Below, piece by piece: positions 25,207-33,416 of a stretch of DNA of 40,474 nucleotides (positions within the stretch are counted from its first letter, which is position 1; each line of letters opens with the position of its first letter). Below the pieces are notes generated by a model, which ran no database searches, had not been told where the DNA came from, and saw only the letters and a list, made by a program, of their open reading frames with translations. Position numbers and translations under genes: made by a program. The DNA comes from DAOTEJ01 sp035454085 (GTDB taxonomy: Bacteria > Pseudomonadota > Gammaproteobacteria > Burkholderiales > Burkholderiaceae_F), in contig DAOTEJ010000016.1 of the NCBI GenBank assembly GCA_035454085.1, positions 1-40,474 on the forward strand. The letters are read 5' to 3'.

Positions 25207-26298
25207 ATGTACTCCGACCAAGACCGCGCCTTCATGCGGCGCGCGCTCGAGCTGGCCGAGCGCTCCCGCCTGCTCAGCGCCCCCAACCCGGCGGTCGGCT
25301 GCGTGCTGGTGCGCGACGGGCGCGTGCTGGGCGAGGGCTGGACCCAGCGTGCCGGCGCCAACCACGCCGAGATCGAGGCCCTGCAGGACGCGCGCGCGAA
25401 CGGGCACGACCTGCGCGGCGCCACGGCCTATGTCTCGCTCGAGCCCTGCTCGCACTACGGCCGCACGCCGCCGTGCGCCTCGGCGCTGGTCGAGGCGCGG
25501 ATCGCCAAGCTGGTGGCGGCGGTCGAGGATCCCAATCCCCTGGTGGCAGGCAAGGGTCTGGCCATGCTGCGCGACGCCGGCATCGACGTGCGCTGCGGCC
25601 TGCTCGCCGATGACGCGCGCGAGGCCAACGTGGGCTTCTTCTCGCGCATGACCCGCGGCCGCCCCTGGGTGCGGCTCAAGATCGCCGCCAGCCTCGACGG
25701 CAAGACCGCGCTGGCCAACGGCATGAGCCAATGGATCACCTCCGAGGCGGCGCGCACCGACGGCCACGCCTGGCGGGCGCGCTCGGGCGCGGTGCTTACC
25801 GGCGCGGGCACCGTGCAGGCCGACGATCCCCAACTCAACGTGCGCCTGATCGACGCGCCACGCCAGCCCCTGAAGGTGCTGGTGGACAGCCGGCTCGAGA
25901 CCTCGCCGCAGGCGCGGCTGTTCGCCGATGGCGAGGTGCTGGTGGCCTGCGCGGTCGACGATCCGGCGCGCCGCGCGGCGCTCGAGGTCGCGGGCGCGAC
26001 CGTGGTGGTGCTGCCCGGTGCGAACGGCAAGGTGGACCTGGCCGCGCTGATGCAGGAGCTCGGCCGGCGCCAGGTCAACGAGGTGCTGGCCGAGGCCGGC
26101 TTCAAGCTCAACGGCTCGCTGATCGCCGCGGGCGTGATCGACGAGCTGCTGGTCTACCTCGCGCCCATGCTGATCGGCGAGGCCACCGGCATGGCCCACC
26201 TGCCGGCTCTGGCCGAACTGGCGCAGGCGCGGCGCCTGAGCTTTCGCGACGTGCGCCCGGTGGGCGAAGACATCCGCATCCTGGCGAGGTGGAACTGA
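25207..26298 (+). CDS. ribD: Riboflavin biosynthesis deaminase/reductase RibD
   Basis: A bifunctional enzyme for the second and third steps of riboflavin synthesis. The N-terminal deaminase domain binds zinc through H53 (NHAEIEAL, with catalytic E55), C81 and C90 (EPCSHYGRTPPC). The C-terminal NADPH-dependent reductase starts near 150 (RPWVRLKIAASLDGKTAL) and includes LTGAGTVQADDPQLNVR and NEVLAEAGFKLNGSLI. The 363 residues are normal in length. Its stop overlaps the start of ribE (TGATG). The promoter is so close to the ATG that the message may be leaderless. Confidence 0.97.
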   Translation: MYSDQDRAFMRRALELAERSRLLSAPNPAVGCVLVRDGRVLGEGWTQRAGANHAEIEALQDARANGHDLRGATAYVSLEPCSHYGRTPPCASALVEARIAKLVAAVEDPNPLVAGKGLAMLRDAGIDVRCGLLADDAREANVGFFSRMTRGRPWVRLKIAASLDGKTALANGMSQWITSEAARTDGHAWRARSGAVLTGAGTVQADDPQLNVRLIDAPRQPLKVLVDSRLETSPQARLFADGEVLVACAVDDPARRAALEVAGATVVVLPGANGKVDLAALMQELGRRQVNEVLAEAGFKLNGSLIAAGVIDELLVYLAPMLIGEATGMAHLPALAELAQARRLSFRDVRPVGEDIRILARWN

Positions 26299-26903
26299 TG
26301 TTCACGGGAATCATCCAGGCCGTGGGCCGCATCGAGCGCAACGAGCCGCTCGGCGAGGGCCGGCGCCTGCGTATCCACGCGCCCGAGCTGGGGCTGGCCG
26401 CCGTGGGCATCGGTGACTCGATTGCCATCAACGGCGCCTGCATGACCGTGGTGGCGCGAGACGAGCAGGGCTTCGAGATCGAGGTCTCGGCCGAGTCGCT
26501 GGCGCGCACCGCCGGCCTGGAGGCGCTGGGCAAGGTCAACCTCGAGAAGGCGATGCGCGTGGGCGACCGTCTCGACGGCCACATCGTCAGCGGCCACGTG
26601 GATGGCCGCGGGCGGGTCGAGGTGCTCGAGCCCGTGGCCGAGAGCTGGCACCTCGTGGTGCACGCGCCGCCGGAACTGTCGCGCTACCTCGCCTACAAAG
26701 GCTCGATCACCGTCAACGGCGTCTCGCTCACCGTCAACCGCGTCGAAGACGTGGCCGACGGCACGCGGGTGCACATCAACCTCATCCCCCACACGGTGCA
26801 GGTCACCACGCTCGGTGAGTTGCGACCGGGCGACGCGGTGAACCTCGAGATCGACACCATCGCCCGCTACGTCGAGCGCATGCTCGCCTGCAGCGCCCGC
26901 TGA
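26298..26903 (+). CDS. ribE: Riboflavin synthase alpha chain
   Basis: This enzyme dismutates two 6,7-dimethyl-8-ribityllumazine molecules to riboflavin (the gene is called ribC in E. coli). The 201 residues contain the two lumazine-binding repeats: MFTGIIQAVGRIER at the start and SGHVDGRGRVEVLE at about residue 98. SINGACMTVV in the first repeat is echoed by TVNGVSLTVNRVED in the second, each with the conserved N-G pair. It overlaps ribD by one base, with GAGG upstream as RBS. Confidence 0.96.
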   Translation: MFTGIIQAVGRIERNEPLGEGRRLRIHAPELGLAAVGIGDSIAINGACMTVVARDEQGFEIEVSAESLARTAGLEALGKVNLEKAMRVGDRLDGHIVSGHVDGRGRVEVLEPVAESWHLVVHAPPELSRYLAYKGSITVNGVSLTVNRVEDVADGTRVHINLIPHTVQVTTLGELRPGDAVNLEIDTIARYVERMLACSAR

Positions 26904-26919
26904 CCTTCACGTTCCCGCC

Positions 26920-28014
26920 ATGACCCGACTCTTCTCGCCGCTTGCCCTGCGGGGCACCACGCTTGCCAACCGCATCGTGGTCTCGCCCATGTGCATGTAC
27001 TCCGCGCGCGAGGGCTGCGCTTCCGAGTGGCACTACGCGCACCTCGGCTCGCTCGCCATCTCGGGCGCGGGGCTGCTGTGCCTGGAGGCGACGGCGGTGG
27101 TGCCCGAGGGCCGCATCAGCCCGGATGACCTCGGGTTGTGGAACGACGCCAACGAGGCCGCGCTCGAGCCCGTGCTGGGGATGATCCGGGCGGTGGCGCC
27201 CATCAAACTCGCGGTGCAACTGGCGCACGCCGGGCGCAAGGCCTCGAGCGCCGTGCCCTGGACGCCGGCGCGCCAGGTGCCGCCCGGCGAGGGCGGCTGG
27301 CATCCCGTGGCGCCCTCGGCCGTGCCGTTCAACGCCGAGCCGGCGCCGCGCGCCCTGGCCACTGAAGAGCTCGACGGATTGCGCGAAGCCTTCGCGGCGG
27401 CGGGGCGCCGCGCCGCGCGCCTGGGCTTTGACGCGATCGAACTGCACGCCGCGCACGGCTACCTGCTGCATCAGTTCCTGTCGCCGCTGGCCAACCAGCG
27501 CAGCGACGGCTACGGCGGCTCGCTCGCGGCACGCATGCGCTTTCCGCTGGAGGTGTTCGAGGCCCTGCGCGCCGCGGTGCCGGAGCACATCCCGGTGGGG
27601 GTGCGCATCTCGGCCACCGACTGGGTCGAGGGGGTGCCGAGCTGGCGGCTGGAGGACAGCATCGTCTTTGCGCAGGAACTCAAGAAGCGCGGCTGCGACT
27701 GGATCGACGTCTCGAGCGGCGGCATCAGCCTGGCGCAGAAGATTCCCCTCGGGGCGGGCTACCAGGTGCCGCTGGCGCGGGCGATCCGCGCCGCCACCGG
27801 GATGACGACCATGGCCGTGGGAATGATCACCGCGCCCACGCAGGCCGAGGCCATCCTCGCGCAAGGCGACGCCGATCTCGTGGCCCTGGGGCGCGCCTTC
27901 CTCGACGACCCGCACTGGCCCTGGCGCGCAGCCACGGAGCTCGGCGCCCGGATTCAGGCCCCGCGCCAGTACCTGCGCGCGCGCTCGGGCGAGGCGGCGC
28001 GCATCTTCGGCTAG
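26920..28014 (+). CDS. Old Yellow Enzyme family NADH:flavin oxidoreductase (YqjM type)
   Basis: An FMN ene-reductase of 364 residues that reduces activated C=C bonds. It belongs to the YqjM/XenA class: the regulatory cysteine in IVVSPMCMYSA (about residue 25), Gln and His in KLAVQLAHAGRKAS, the substrate pair His/His in IELHAAHGYLLHQFLSPL, and the phosphate-binding ADLVALGRAFLDDP near the C terminus. The sequence starts 16 bases after ribE, inside the riboflavin cluster, so its expression is probably tied to flavin supply. No RBS is visible. The natural substrate is unknown; oxidative-stress enones or nitro compounds are typical for the family. Confidence 0.93.
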   Translation: MTRLFSPLALRGTTLANRIVVSPMCMYSAREGCASEWHYAHLGSLAISGAGLLCLEATAVVPEGRISPDDLGLWNDANEAALEPVLGMIRAVAPIKLAVQLAHAGRKASSAVPWTPARQVPPGEGGWHPVAPSAVPFNAEPAPRALATEELDGLREAFAAAGRRAARLGFDAIELHAAHGYLLHQFLSPLANQRSDGYGGSLAARMRFPLEVFEALRAAVPEHIPVGVRISATDWVEGVPSWRLEDSIVFAQELKKRGCDWIDVSSGGISLAQKIPLGAGYQVPLARAIRAATGMTTMAVGMITAPTQAEAILAQGDADLVALGRAFLDDPHWPWRAATELGARIQAPRQYLRARSGEAARIFG

Positions 28015-28067
28015 GCGCTGCGCGCCTTCCAAGAGGGCGCCGGGCGGGGCGCCGCGGGCGCGGGGCG

Positions 28068-28073
28068 TAAAAT
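28068..28073 (+). promoter_or_regulatory. -10 element upstream of ribBX
   Basis: TAAAAT, 36 bases before the ribBX ATG. No -35 or FMN riboswitch is recognised in the 95-base spacer. Confidence 0.4.
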
Positions 28074-28109
28074 CACGGTCCTTTCGCCGCTGCCCCTCGG
28101 GGTGTCGCC

Positions 28110-29255
28110 ATGCTCAAGTCCGTGAACCCCGCCGCGCAGGCTCTGCGCGACGACCTTGCCTCGACCGAAGAGATCATCGAAGAGATCCGCTGCGGCCGCA
28201 TGGTCGTGCTGGTCGACGACGAGGACCGCGAGAACGAGGGCGACCTCGTCTTCGCCGCCGACTTCGTCACCCCCGAGAAGATCAACTTCATGGCGCGTCA
28301 CGCGCGCGGCCTGGTATGCCTGACGCTCACCGGCGCGCAGGCCGATCGCCTGGGCCTGAGCCCCATGACCCAGTCGAACGGCACGCAATACGGCACCAAT
28401 TTCACGGTGTCGATCGAGGCGGCCGAGGGCGTGACCACGGGGATTTCGGCGGCCGACCGGGCGCGCACCATTCACGTGGCGACGCGTCCCAACGCCCGCG
28501 CGGCCGACATCGTCCAGCCCGGCCACGTGTTTCCGATCGTGGCCCAGCCCGGCGGGGTGTTGATGCGCGCCGGGCACACCGAGGCGGGCTGCGACCTGAC
28601 CGCCGCCGCGGGCCTCACTCCGGCGGCCGTGATCTGCGAGGTCATGAACGACGACGGCACCATGGCGCGCCTGCCCGACCTCATCCCCTTTGCGCGCAGC
28701 CACGGCCTGAAGATCGGCACGATCGCCGACCTGATCCACTGGCGCGCGGCCACCGAGTCGATGATCGAGCGCCTGGGCAGCCGGCGCATCGCCACCGCCG
28801 CGGGTGAATTCGAACTCGTGGCCTACCGCGACCGGCCCAGCAGCTCGGTTCACCTGGCGCTGGTGCATGGCCAGATCCAGCCGGGCCGCGAGGCGCTGGT
28901 GCGCGTGCACGAGCCGGTGAGCGTGCTCGACGTGATCGCGCCCGAGCTGTCGACGCACTCCTGGCCCTTCGGGCGCGCGCTCGAGCGCATCGCCCAGGCC
29001 GAGGCCGGCGTGATGGTGCTGCTCAACTGCGGCGAAGACACGGCTCGCCTGCTCGCGCGGGCCGAGGTACTGCTCGGCGGTGCCGCGCCGGCCGAGCCCG
29101 CGCGGGCCGCCAAGATGGACCTGCGCACCTACGGCGTGGGCGCACAGATCCTGCGCGACCTGCAGGTCACCCACATGCGCCTGCTCGCCAAGCCGCGCAA
29201 GATGCCTTCGATGACGGGCTTCGGGCTCGTGACCACCGGCTATCTCGAGCGCTGA
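28110..29255 (+). CDS. ribBX: DHBP synthase with degenerate GTP cyclohydrolase II domain
   Basis: The N-terminal domain (about 1-215) makes 3,4-dihydroxy-2-butanone 4-phosphate for the riboflavin pathway. It has the acidic metal site VDDEDRENEGDLVFAA, TQSNGTQYGTNFTVSIEA and the active-site RAGHTEAGCDLT. The C-terminal domain (about 220-381) is GTP cyclohydrolase II-like, but the zinc motif (Cys-x10-Cys-x-Cys in active enzymes) is absent. Where it should be, the sequence reads SVLDVIAPELSTHSWPFGRA without cysteines. This fits the described RibBX type, active only as RibB. The end GTYG/TTGYLE-like region KMDLRTYGVGAQILRDLQV is kept. GTP cyclohydrolase II must then be coded elsewhere. Confidence 0.93.
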   Translation: MLKSVNPAAQALRDDLASTEEIIEEIRCGRMVVLVDDEDRENEGDLVFAADFVTPEKINFMARHARGLVCLTLTGAQADRLGLSPMTQSNGTQYGTNFTVSIEAAEGVTTGISAADRARTIHVATRPNARAADIVQPGHVFPIVAQPGGVLMRAGHTEAGCDLTAAAGLTPAAVICEVMNDDGTMARLPDLIPFARSHGLKIGTIADLIHWRAATESMIERLGSRRIATAAGEFELVAYRDRPSSSVHLALVHGQIQPGREALVRVHEPVSVLDVIAPELSTHSWPFGRALERIAQAEAGVMVLLNCGEDTARLLARAEVLLGGAAPAEPARAAKMDLRTYGVGAQILRDLQVTHMRLLAKPRKMPSMTGFGLVTTGYLER

Positions 29256-29331
29256 TCGCGGTTTGCGCCGCCTGCCGCCTGCGCGCACACTGTGACGCGG
29301 CGCCCGGCCGAGGCGCCACTTCGGAGTTTTC

Positions 29332-29826
29332 ATGAGCATCGACTACATCCCGCCCGACCTCGAGGGCAACGGCCTGCGCATCGGCATCGTGCAGGCACGC
29401 TTCAATGAATGGGCCGGCCGCGCGCTGGTCGACGCCTGCGTGGCCGAACTCAAGGCCCTGGGCGTGGCCGAGGAAGACATCACCCAGATCAGCGTGCCCG
29501 GCGCGCTCGAGGTGCCGCTCGCACTGGCCCGGCTCGCGCGCACCGAGGAGTTCGACGCGCTGGTGGCGATCGGCCTGGTGGTGCGCGGCGAGACCTACCA
29601 CTTCGAGGTCGTGTCGAACGAGTCGGCGGCCGGCGTGAGCCGCGTGGCGCTGGACTACGGCGTGCCGATTGCCAACGCCATCCTCACCACTGAAAGCGAC
29701 GAGCAGGCGCAGGCGCGCGTCGCCGAGAAGGGTCGCGACGCCGCGCGCGTGGCGGTCGAGATGGCCAATCTCATGTGGGCGATCGACGAGGCCGAGGCCG
29801 AGCAGGAAGAGGAGCATCACGAGTGA
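29332..29826 (+). CDS. ribH: 6,7-dimethyl-8-ribityllumazine synthase
   Basis: Lumazine synthase joins DHBP to the pyrimidine intermediate in the penultimate step of riboflavin synthesis. The 164 residues include RIGIVQARFNEWAG, the substrate motif VPGALEVPLA, and the catalytic H90 in GLVVRGETYHFEVVSNES. The tail is unusually acidic (EAEAEQEEEHHE). The ATG at 29332 has GGAG about nine bases upstream. The stop overlaps the nusB start by four bases. Confidence 0.97.
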   Translation: MSIDYIPPDLEGNGLRIGIVQARFNEWAGRALVDACVAELKALGVAEEDITQISVPGALEVPLALARLARTEEFDALVAIGLVVRGETYHFEVVSNESAAGVSRVALDYGVPIANAILTTESDEQAQARVAEKGRDAARVAVEMANLMWAIDEAEAEQEEEHHE

Positions 29827-30284
29827 GCCAGCCCGACACCCGCAGGAGCCCGGCAGGGCGCAGTGCCCGTCGTCGCGCTCGCGAGTTCGCGCTGCAGGGC
29901 CTCTACCAGTGGCTGGTGGGTGGAGCCGACGGCCCCGCCATCGAGGCGCACATGATGGAGATCGAGGGCTTCGACAAGTGCGACGTGGCGCACTTTCGCG
30001 AAGTGCTGCATGGCGCGATCGACGGCGCGGACGAGTTGCGTGCCGCGTTCTCGCCCTTCATCGACCGCGAGGTCGCTGCGCTCTCGCCGGTGGAGCACGC
30101 CATCCTGCTGCTCGGCACCTACGAGCTGCGCAGCCGTCCGGAGATCCCGTACCGGGTGGTGATCAACGAGTCGGTGGAACTGGCCAAGAGCTTCGGCGGC
30201 ACCGACGGCTTCCGCTACGTCAACGGGGTGCTCGACAAGGTCGCGGGCAGCCTGCGGCCGCACGAGGCCCGCGCCGCGCGCTAG
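29823..30284 (+). CDS. nusB: Transcription antitermination factor NusB
   Basis: NusB with S10 binds boxA in rRNA leaders and promotes processive transcription. The 153 residues show the basic N terminus RSARRRAREFALQGLYQWLV, the helical middle, and SPVEHAILLLGTYELRSRPE followed by VINESVELAKSFGGTDGFRYVNGVLD, the family signature. I chose the GTG at 29823 because it overlaps the ribH stop (GTGA) and gives the usual N terminus. A ribH-nusB-thiL order is widespread in proteobacteria. Confidence 0.96.
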   Translation: MSQPDTRRSPAGRSARRRAREFALQGLYQWLVGGADGPAIEAHMMEIEGFDKCDVAHFREVLHGAIDGADELRAAFSPFIDREVAALSPVEHAILLLGTYELRSRPEIPYRVVINESVELAKSFGGTDGFRYVNGVLDKVAGSLRPHEARAAR

Positions 30285-30297
30285 GGCAGGGGGCAGG

Positions 30298-31278
30298 GTG
30301 GGCGAGTTCGATCTGATCGCCCGGCACTTCACGCGCGCCCCGCACGGCGCCTGGCCTTCGCAGGGCGTGGGCGACGACTGTGCGCTGATCGATCTGCCGG
30401 GCCTGCGACTGGCGGTGAGCTGCGACATGCTGATCGCCGGCCGCCACTTCTTTCCCGACGACGAGCCCGAATCCATCGGCCACAAGGCCCTGGCGGTGAA
30501 CCTCTCGGACCTTGCTGCCGCGGGCGCCGCGCCGCGCGCCTGCTTTCTGGCGCTCGGCCTGCCCGAGGCGGACGAGGCCTGGCTGGCGCGCTTCGCGGCG
30601 GGCCTGCACGCCCTGGCCGACGCGCACGGCTGCCCGCTGCTGGGCGGCGACACGACACGCACGCCGCAACTCGCCCAGGGCGCCGGCCCGCTGACGCTGA
30701 GCCTCACGGTATTGGGCGAACTGCCGCCAGGTGTGGGACTGACGCGCGCCGGCGCGCGCCCGGGCGACGAGCTCTGGGTCTCGGGCGAACTGGGCGACGC
30801 GGCCCTGGCGCTGGCGGCGCGCACCGGTGCGGTGGCGCTCGCGGCCGATGCGCTTGCCGCCGTGCGCGCAAGGCTCGAACGGCCGCAGCCGCGCGTGGCG
30901 CTGGGGCGGGCGCTGCTCGGCCTGGCGACGAGCGCGATCGACGTCTCGGACGGTTTGGCGGCGGATCTTGGCCACGTGCTGGCGCGCTCCGGCGTGGGCG
31001 CGAGCCTGCACTGGCTGGCGGTGCCGCGATCGGCGAGCTTGCGCGCCCAGCCCGAGGTGCTGCAGCGCGAATGCGCGCTGGCCGGCGGCGACGACTACGA
31101 ACTGCTGTTCACCGCGCCGCCGCGGCAGCGCGATGCGGTGGTGGCGGCGGCGCGCTCGGCCGGCGTGGCGGTGAGCCGCCTCGGCACGATCCGCGCCGAG
31201 CCGGGGCTCGAGATCCTGGACGACGCGGGTGCGCGCATTGAACTCGCGCGGCGCGGCTACGATCACTTCGCGTCGTGA
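30298..31278 (+). CDS. thiL: Thiamine-monophosphate kinase
   Basis: ThiL phosphorylates thiamine monophosphate to thiamine diphosphate. The 326 residues carry the N-terminal metal-binding GEFDLIARHF...GVGDDCAL (D26/D27), SCDMLIAGRHFFPD, LAVNLSDLAAAGAAPRAC, LLGGDTTRTP and the C-terminal SAIDVSDGLAADLGHVL and GGDDYELLFTA. All are typical of AIR-synthase-like kinases. The start is GTG at 30298, 13 bases after nusB, with AGGG upstream. Confidence 0.96.
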   Translation: MGEFDLIARHFTRAPHGAWPSQGVGDDCALIDLPGLRLAVSCDMLIAGRHFFPDDEPESIGHKALAVNLSDLAAAGAAPRACFLALGLPEADEAWLARFAAGLHALADAHGCPLLGGDTTRTPQLAQGAGPLTLSLTVLGELPPGVGLTRAGARPGDELWVSGELGDAALALAARTGAVALAADALAAVRARLERPQPRVALGRALLGLATSAIDVSDGLAADLGHVLARSGVGASLHWLAVPRSASLRAQPEVLQRECALAGGDDYELLFTAPPRQRDAVVAAARSAGVAVSRLGTIRAEPGLEILDDAGARIELARRGYDHFAS

Positions 31279-31378
31279 GCGCGGCCGGCTTGCGAGCACT
31301 AGCTATCCATTGCCGAGGCTTCGCGCTCAGGCCCTCGTGCAGACTGTGCCCGTGACTCCCGCTCCCGAACCTGCGCCC

Positions 31379-31945
31379 ATGAGCCCGGACCCCGCCGACC
31401 GACCCGCGCCCCCGCTCGACGGTTCTGCCCAGCGCGAAGTGGCAGGCGCGGCTGCGCCCGCGCCCGGGTCGCCCAGCCTGCGCTTCGCCTGGTCGCACCC
31501 CTGGCACTTCATCGCCCTGGGCGCGGGCAGTGGGGCATTGCGCCCCGCACCGGGAACCTGGGGCACGCTCTTCGCCTGGGGAACCTTTGCCCTCGGCTCG
31601 CGCTGGTGGGGCGATCCGGTGTGGGCGGCGCTGATCCTGCTGGGCCTGTACTTCGGCGCCTGGGCGGCGCAGCGCACCGGCGCGGCCCTCGGGCGTGCGG
31701 ATCACGGCGCCATCGTGATCGACGAGATCGTGGCCTTCTGGATCGTGCTCGTGCTGCTGCCCAAGACGCTGGCCTGGCAGGCGGCCGGCTTCGTGATCTT
31801 CCGCGCCTTCGACATCCTCAAGCCGCCGCCCATCCGCCAGGCGGACCGGCGCTTCAAGAACGGCGTCGGCGTGATGCTCGACGACCTGATCGCCGCGCTC
31901 TACACCTTGCTCGTATGTGCCCTCATCCTGCGTCTGACCCGATGA
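31379..31945 (+). CDS. pgpA: Phosphatidylglycerophosphatase A
   Basis: PgpA removes the phosphate from phosphatidylglycerophosphate to give phosphatidylglycerol at the inner membrane. The conserved domain starts at WHFIALGAGSGALRPAPGTW (the G-S-G-x-x-x-x-A-P-G-T motif), followed by membrane segments, VIDEIVAFWIVLV with its acidic site, and RAFDILKPPPIRQADRRFKNG with GVGVMLDDLIAA. The start is uncertain. ATG 31379 gives 188 residues with a Pro/Ala-rich extension of about 35 before the domain; GTG codons at 31337, 31346 and 31352 are alternatives. None has a clear RBS. The stop overlaps pncC in ATGA. Confidence 0.92.
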   Translation: MSPDPADRPAPPLDGSAQREVAGAAAPAPGSPSLRFAWSHPWHFIALGAGSGALRPAPGTWGTLFAWGTFALGSRWWGDPVWAALILLGLYFGAWAAQRTGAALGRADHGAIVIDEIVAFWIVLVLLPKTLAWQAAGFVIFRAFDILKPPPIRQADRRFKNGVGVMLDDLIAALYTLLVCALILRLTR

Positions 31946-32442
31946 CTCCTGCCCAACGCATCCTCGCCCTCGCCGCCGACACCGGCACGGCCCTTGCCGC
32001 CCGCGGCTGGCGCGTCGTCTGCGCCGAGTCCTGCACCGCCGGCGGCATCGCCTACGCGCTCACCACCGTGCCGGGTTCGAGCGCGTGGTTCGAGCGCGGC
32101 TGGGTGACGTATTCGAACGCCTCCAAGCACGAGGAACTCGGAGTGCCTCTGGCGCTGATCGAAGGACTGGGCGCGGTGAGCGTGCCGGTGGTGCGCGCCA
32201 TGGCCCTGGGAGCGCTCGCGCGGGGGCACGCCGATCTCGCGCTCGCCGTGAGCGGGATCGCGGGTCCCGCCGGGGGCGTGCCCGGCAAGCCCGTGGGCAC
32301 GGTCTGCCTGGGCTGGGCGCGACGCGTGGGCGAGGCCACGGAGGTGCGCGTGAGCACGCGCCACTTCGAGGGCGATCGCTCGAGCGTGCGCTCGGCCTCG
32401 ATCATCGCCGCGCTCGAGGGGGCGATCGAGTGGCTGCGCTAG
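31942..32442 (+). CDS. pncC: Nicotinamide-nucleotide amidohydrolase PncC (CinA C-terminal domain)
   Basis: PncC deamidates nicotinamide mononucleotide to nicotinate mononucleotide in NAD recycling. The 166 residues are a stand-alone CinA C-terminal domain with the catalytic VVCAESCTAGGIAYALTTVP, WVTYSNASKHEELGV, LAVSGIAGPAGG and KPVGTVCLGWA. It overlaps pgpA by four bases, and the dehalogenase-like gene overlaps its own end by 13. Confidence 0.95.
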   Translation: MTPAQRILALAADTGTALAARGWRVVCAESCTAGGIAYALTTVPGSSAWFERGWVTYSNASKHEELGVPLALIEGLGAVSVPVVRAMALGALARGHADLALAVSGIAGPAGGVPGKPVGTVCLGWARRVGEATEVRVSTRHFEGDRSSVRSASIIAALEGAIEWLR

Positions 32443-33332
32443 AGCTCTGGCCCGACGGATTTCGCCTGGAGCGGCGCGCGGGCGCGGGGGCGGAACTGGC
32501 CGTGCGCATCGGGGGCGAGGGACCGCCGCTCGTGCTGCTGCACGGCTTTCCGCAGACCCACGCGATCTGGCACCGCGTGGCGCCGCTGCTGGCGCAGCGC
32601 TACCGGCTGGTGATGCCCGACCTGCGCGGCTACGGCGACTCCGCCAAGCCGGCCAGCGATGCGCCGCACCTGCCCTACTCCAAGCGCGCCATGGCGGCGG
32701 ACATCGTTGCCCTGATGCGCGGTCTGGGCTACGAGCGCTTCGACCTGTGCGGCCACGACCGCGGAGGGCGCGTCGCTCACCGGCTCGCGCTCGACCATCC
32801 CGAGGCGGTGCGGCGGCTGATGGTGCTCGACATCTCGCCCACCGCGACGATGTACGCGCGCACCGACCGTGCCTTCGCCCAGGCCTACTACCACTGGTTC
32901 TTCCTGATCCAGCCCGCGCCGCTGCCCGAGACCCTGATCGGCGCCGACCCGCTGTTCTACCTGCGCGCCAAGCTCGGCGGGTGGGGCTCGCATGGCCTGA
33001 GCCTCTTCGACCGCCGCGCGCTCGCCGAATACGAGCGCTGCTTCACCCCCGAGGCGATCCACGCGATGTGCGAGGACTACCGCGCTGCGGCCTCGGTCGA
33101 CCTCGAGCACGATGCGGCCGATGCGGCGGCCGGCCGACGGCTGCGCTGCCCGCTGCGCGTGCTCTGGGGCGAGCGCGGCGTGGTGCACCGCCTGTTCTCA
33201 CCGGTGGCCGACTGGCAGGAGGTGAGCGAGGCGCCCGTCAGCGGGCGAACCGCGCCGGGCGGGCACTACATCCCCGAGGAATCCCCAGGCCTGCTTGCCG
33301 AGGAAGTCGAGGCCCACTTCCCGCGCGTCTGA
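32430..33332 (+). CDS. Alpha/beta hydrolase, fluoroacetate dehalogenase-like
   Basis: A 300-residue hydrolase whose key residues match the fluoroacetate dehalogenase of Rhodopseudomonas palustris (RPA1163) almost position for position, from memory. The nucleophile is D110 in CGHDRGGR, with carboxylate-binding R111 and R114. D134 is in VLDISPT and H279 in APGGHYIP, completing the triad. The halide pocket is H155 and W156 in YYHWFF, with Y217 in EDYRAA. YYHWFFLIQPAPLPETLIGA is also a family signature. The oxyanion region is HGFPQTHAIW. Hydrolytic removal of fluoride or chloride from haloacetate is the predicted reaction; it could have another small carboxylate substrate. The GTG at 32430 overlaps pncC. 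Confidence 0.85.
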   Translation: MAALELWPDGFRLERRAGAGAELAVRIGGEGPPLVLLHGFPQTHAIWHRVAPLLAQRYRLVMPDLRGYGDSAKPASDAPHLPYSKRAMAADIVALMRGLGYERFDLCGHDRGGRVAHRLALDHPEAVRRLMVLDISPTATMYARTDRAFAQAYYHWFFLIQPAPLPETLIGADPLFYLRAKLGGWGSHGLSLFDRRALAEYERCFTPEAIHAMCEDYRAAASVDLEHDAADAAAGRRLRCPLRVLWGERGVVHRLFSPVADWQEVSEAPVSGRTAPGGHYIPEESPGLLAEEVEAHFPRV

Positions 33333-33416
33333 CCGGCGCCTCATCCGAATGTGGGAGTCGCGCCCGGCCGGGGCGGTCGGGGCGCTAGGATCGGCCGGTC
33401 GAGTTCCGCCCCAGCC

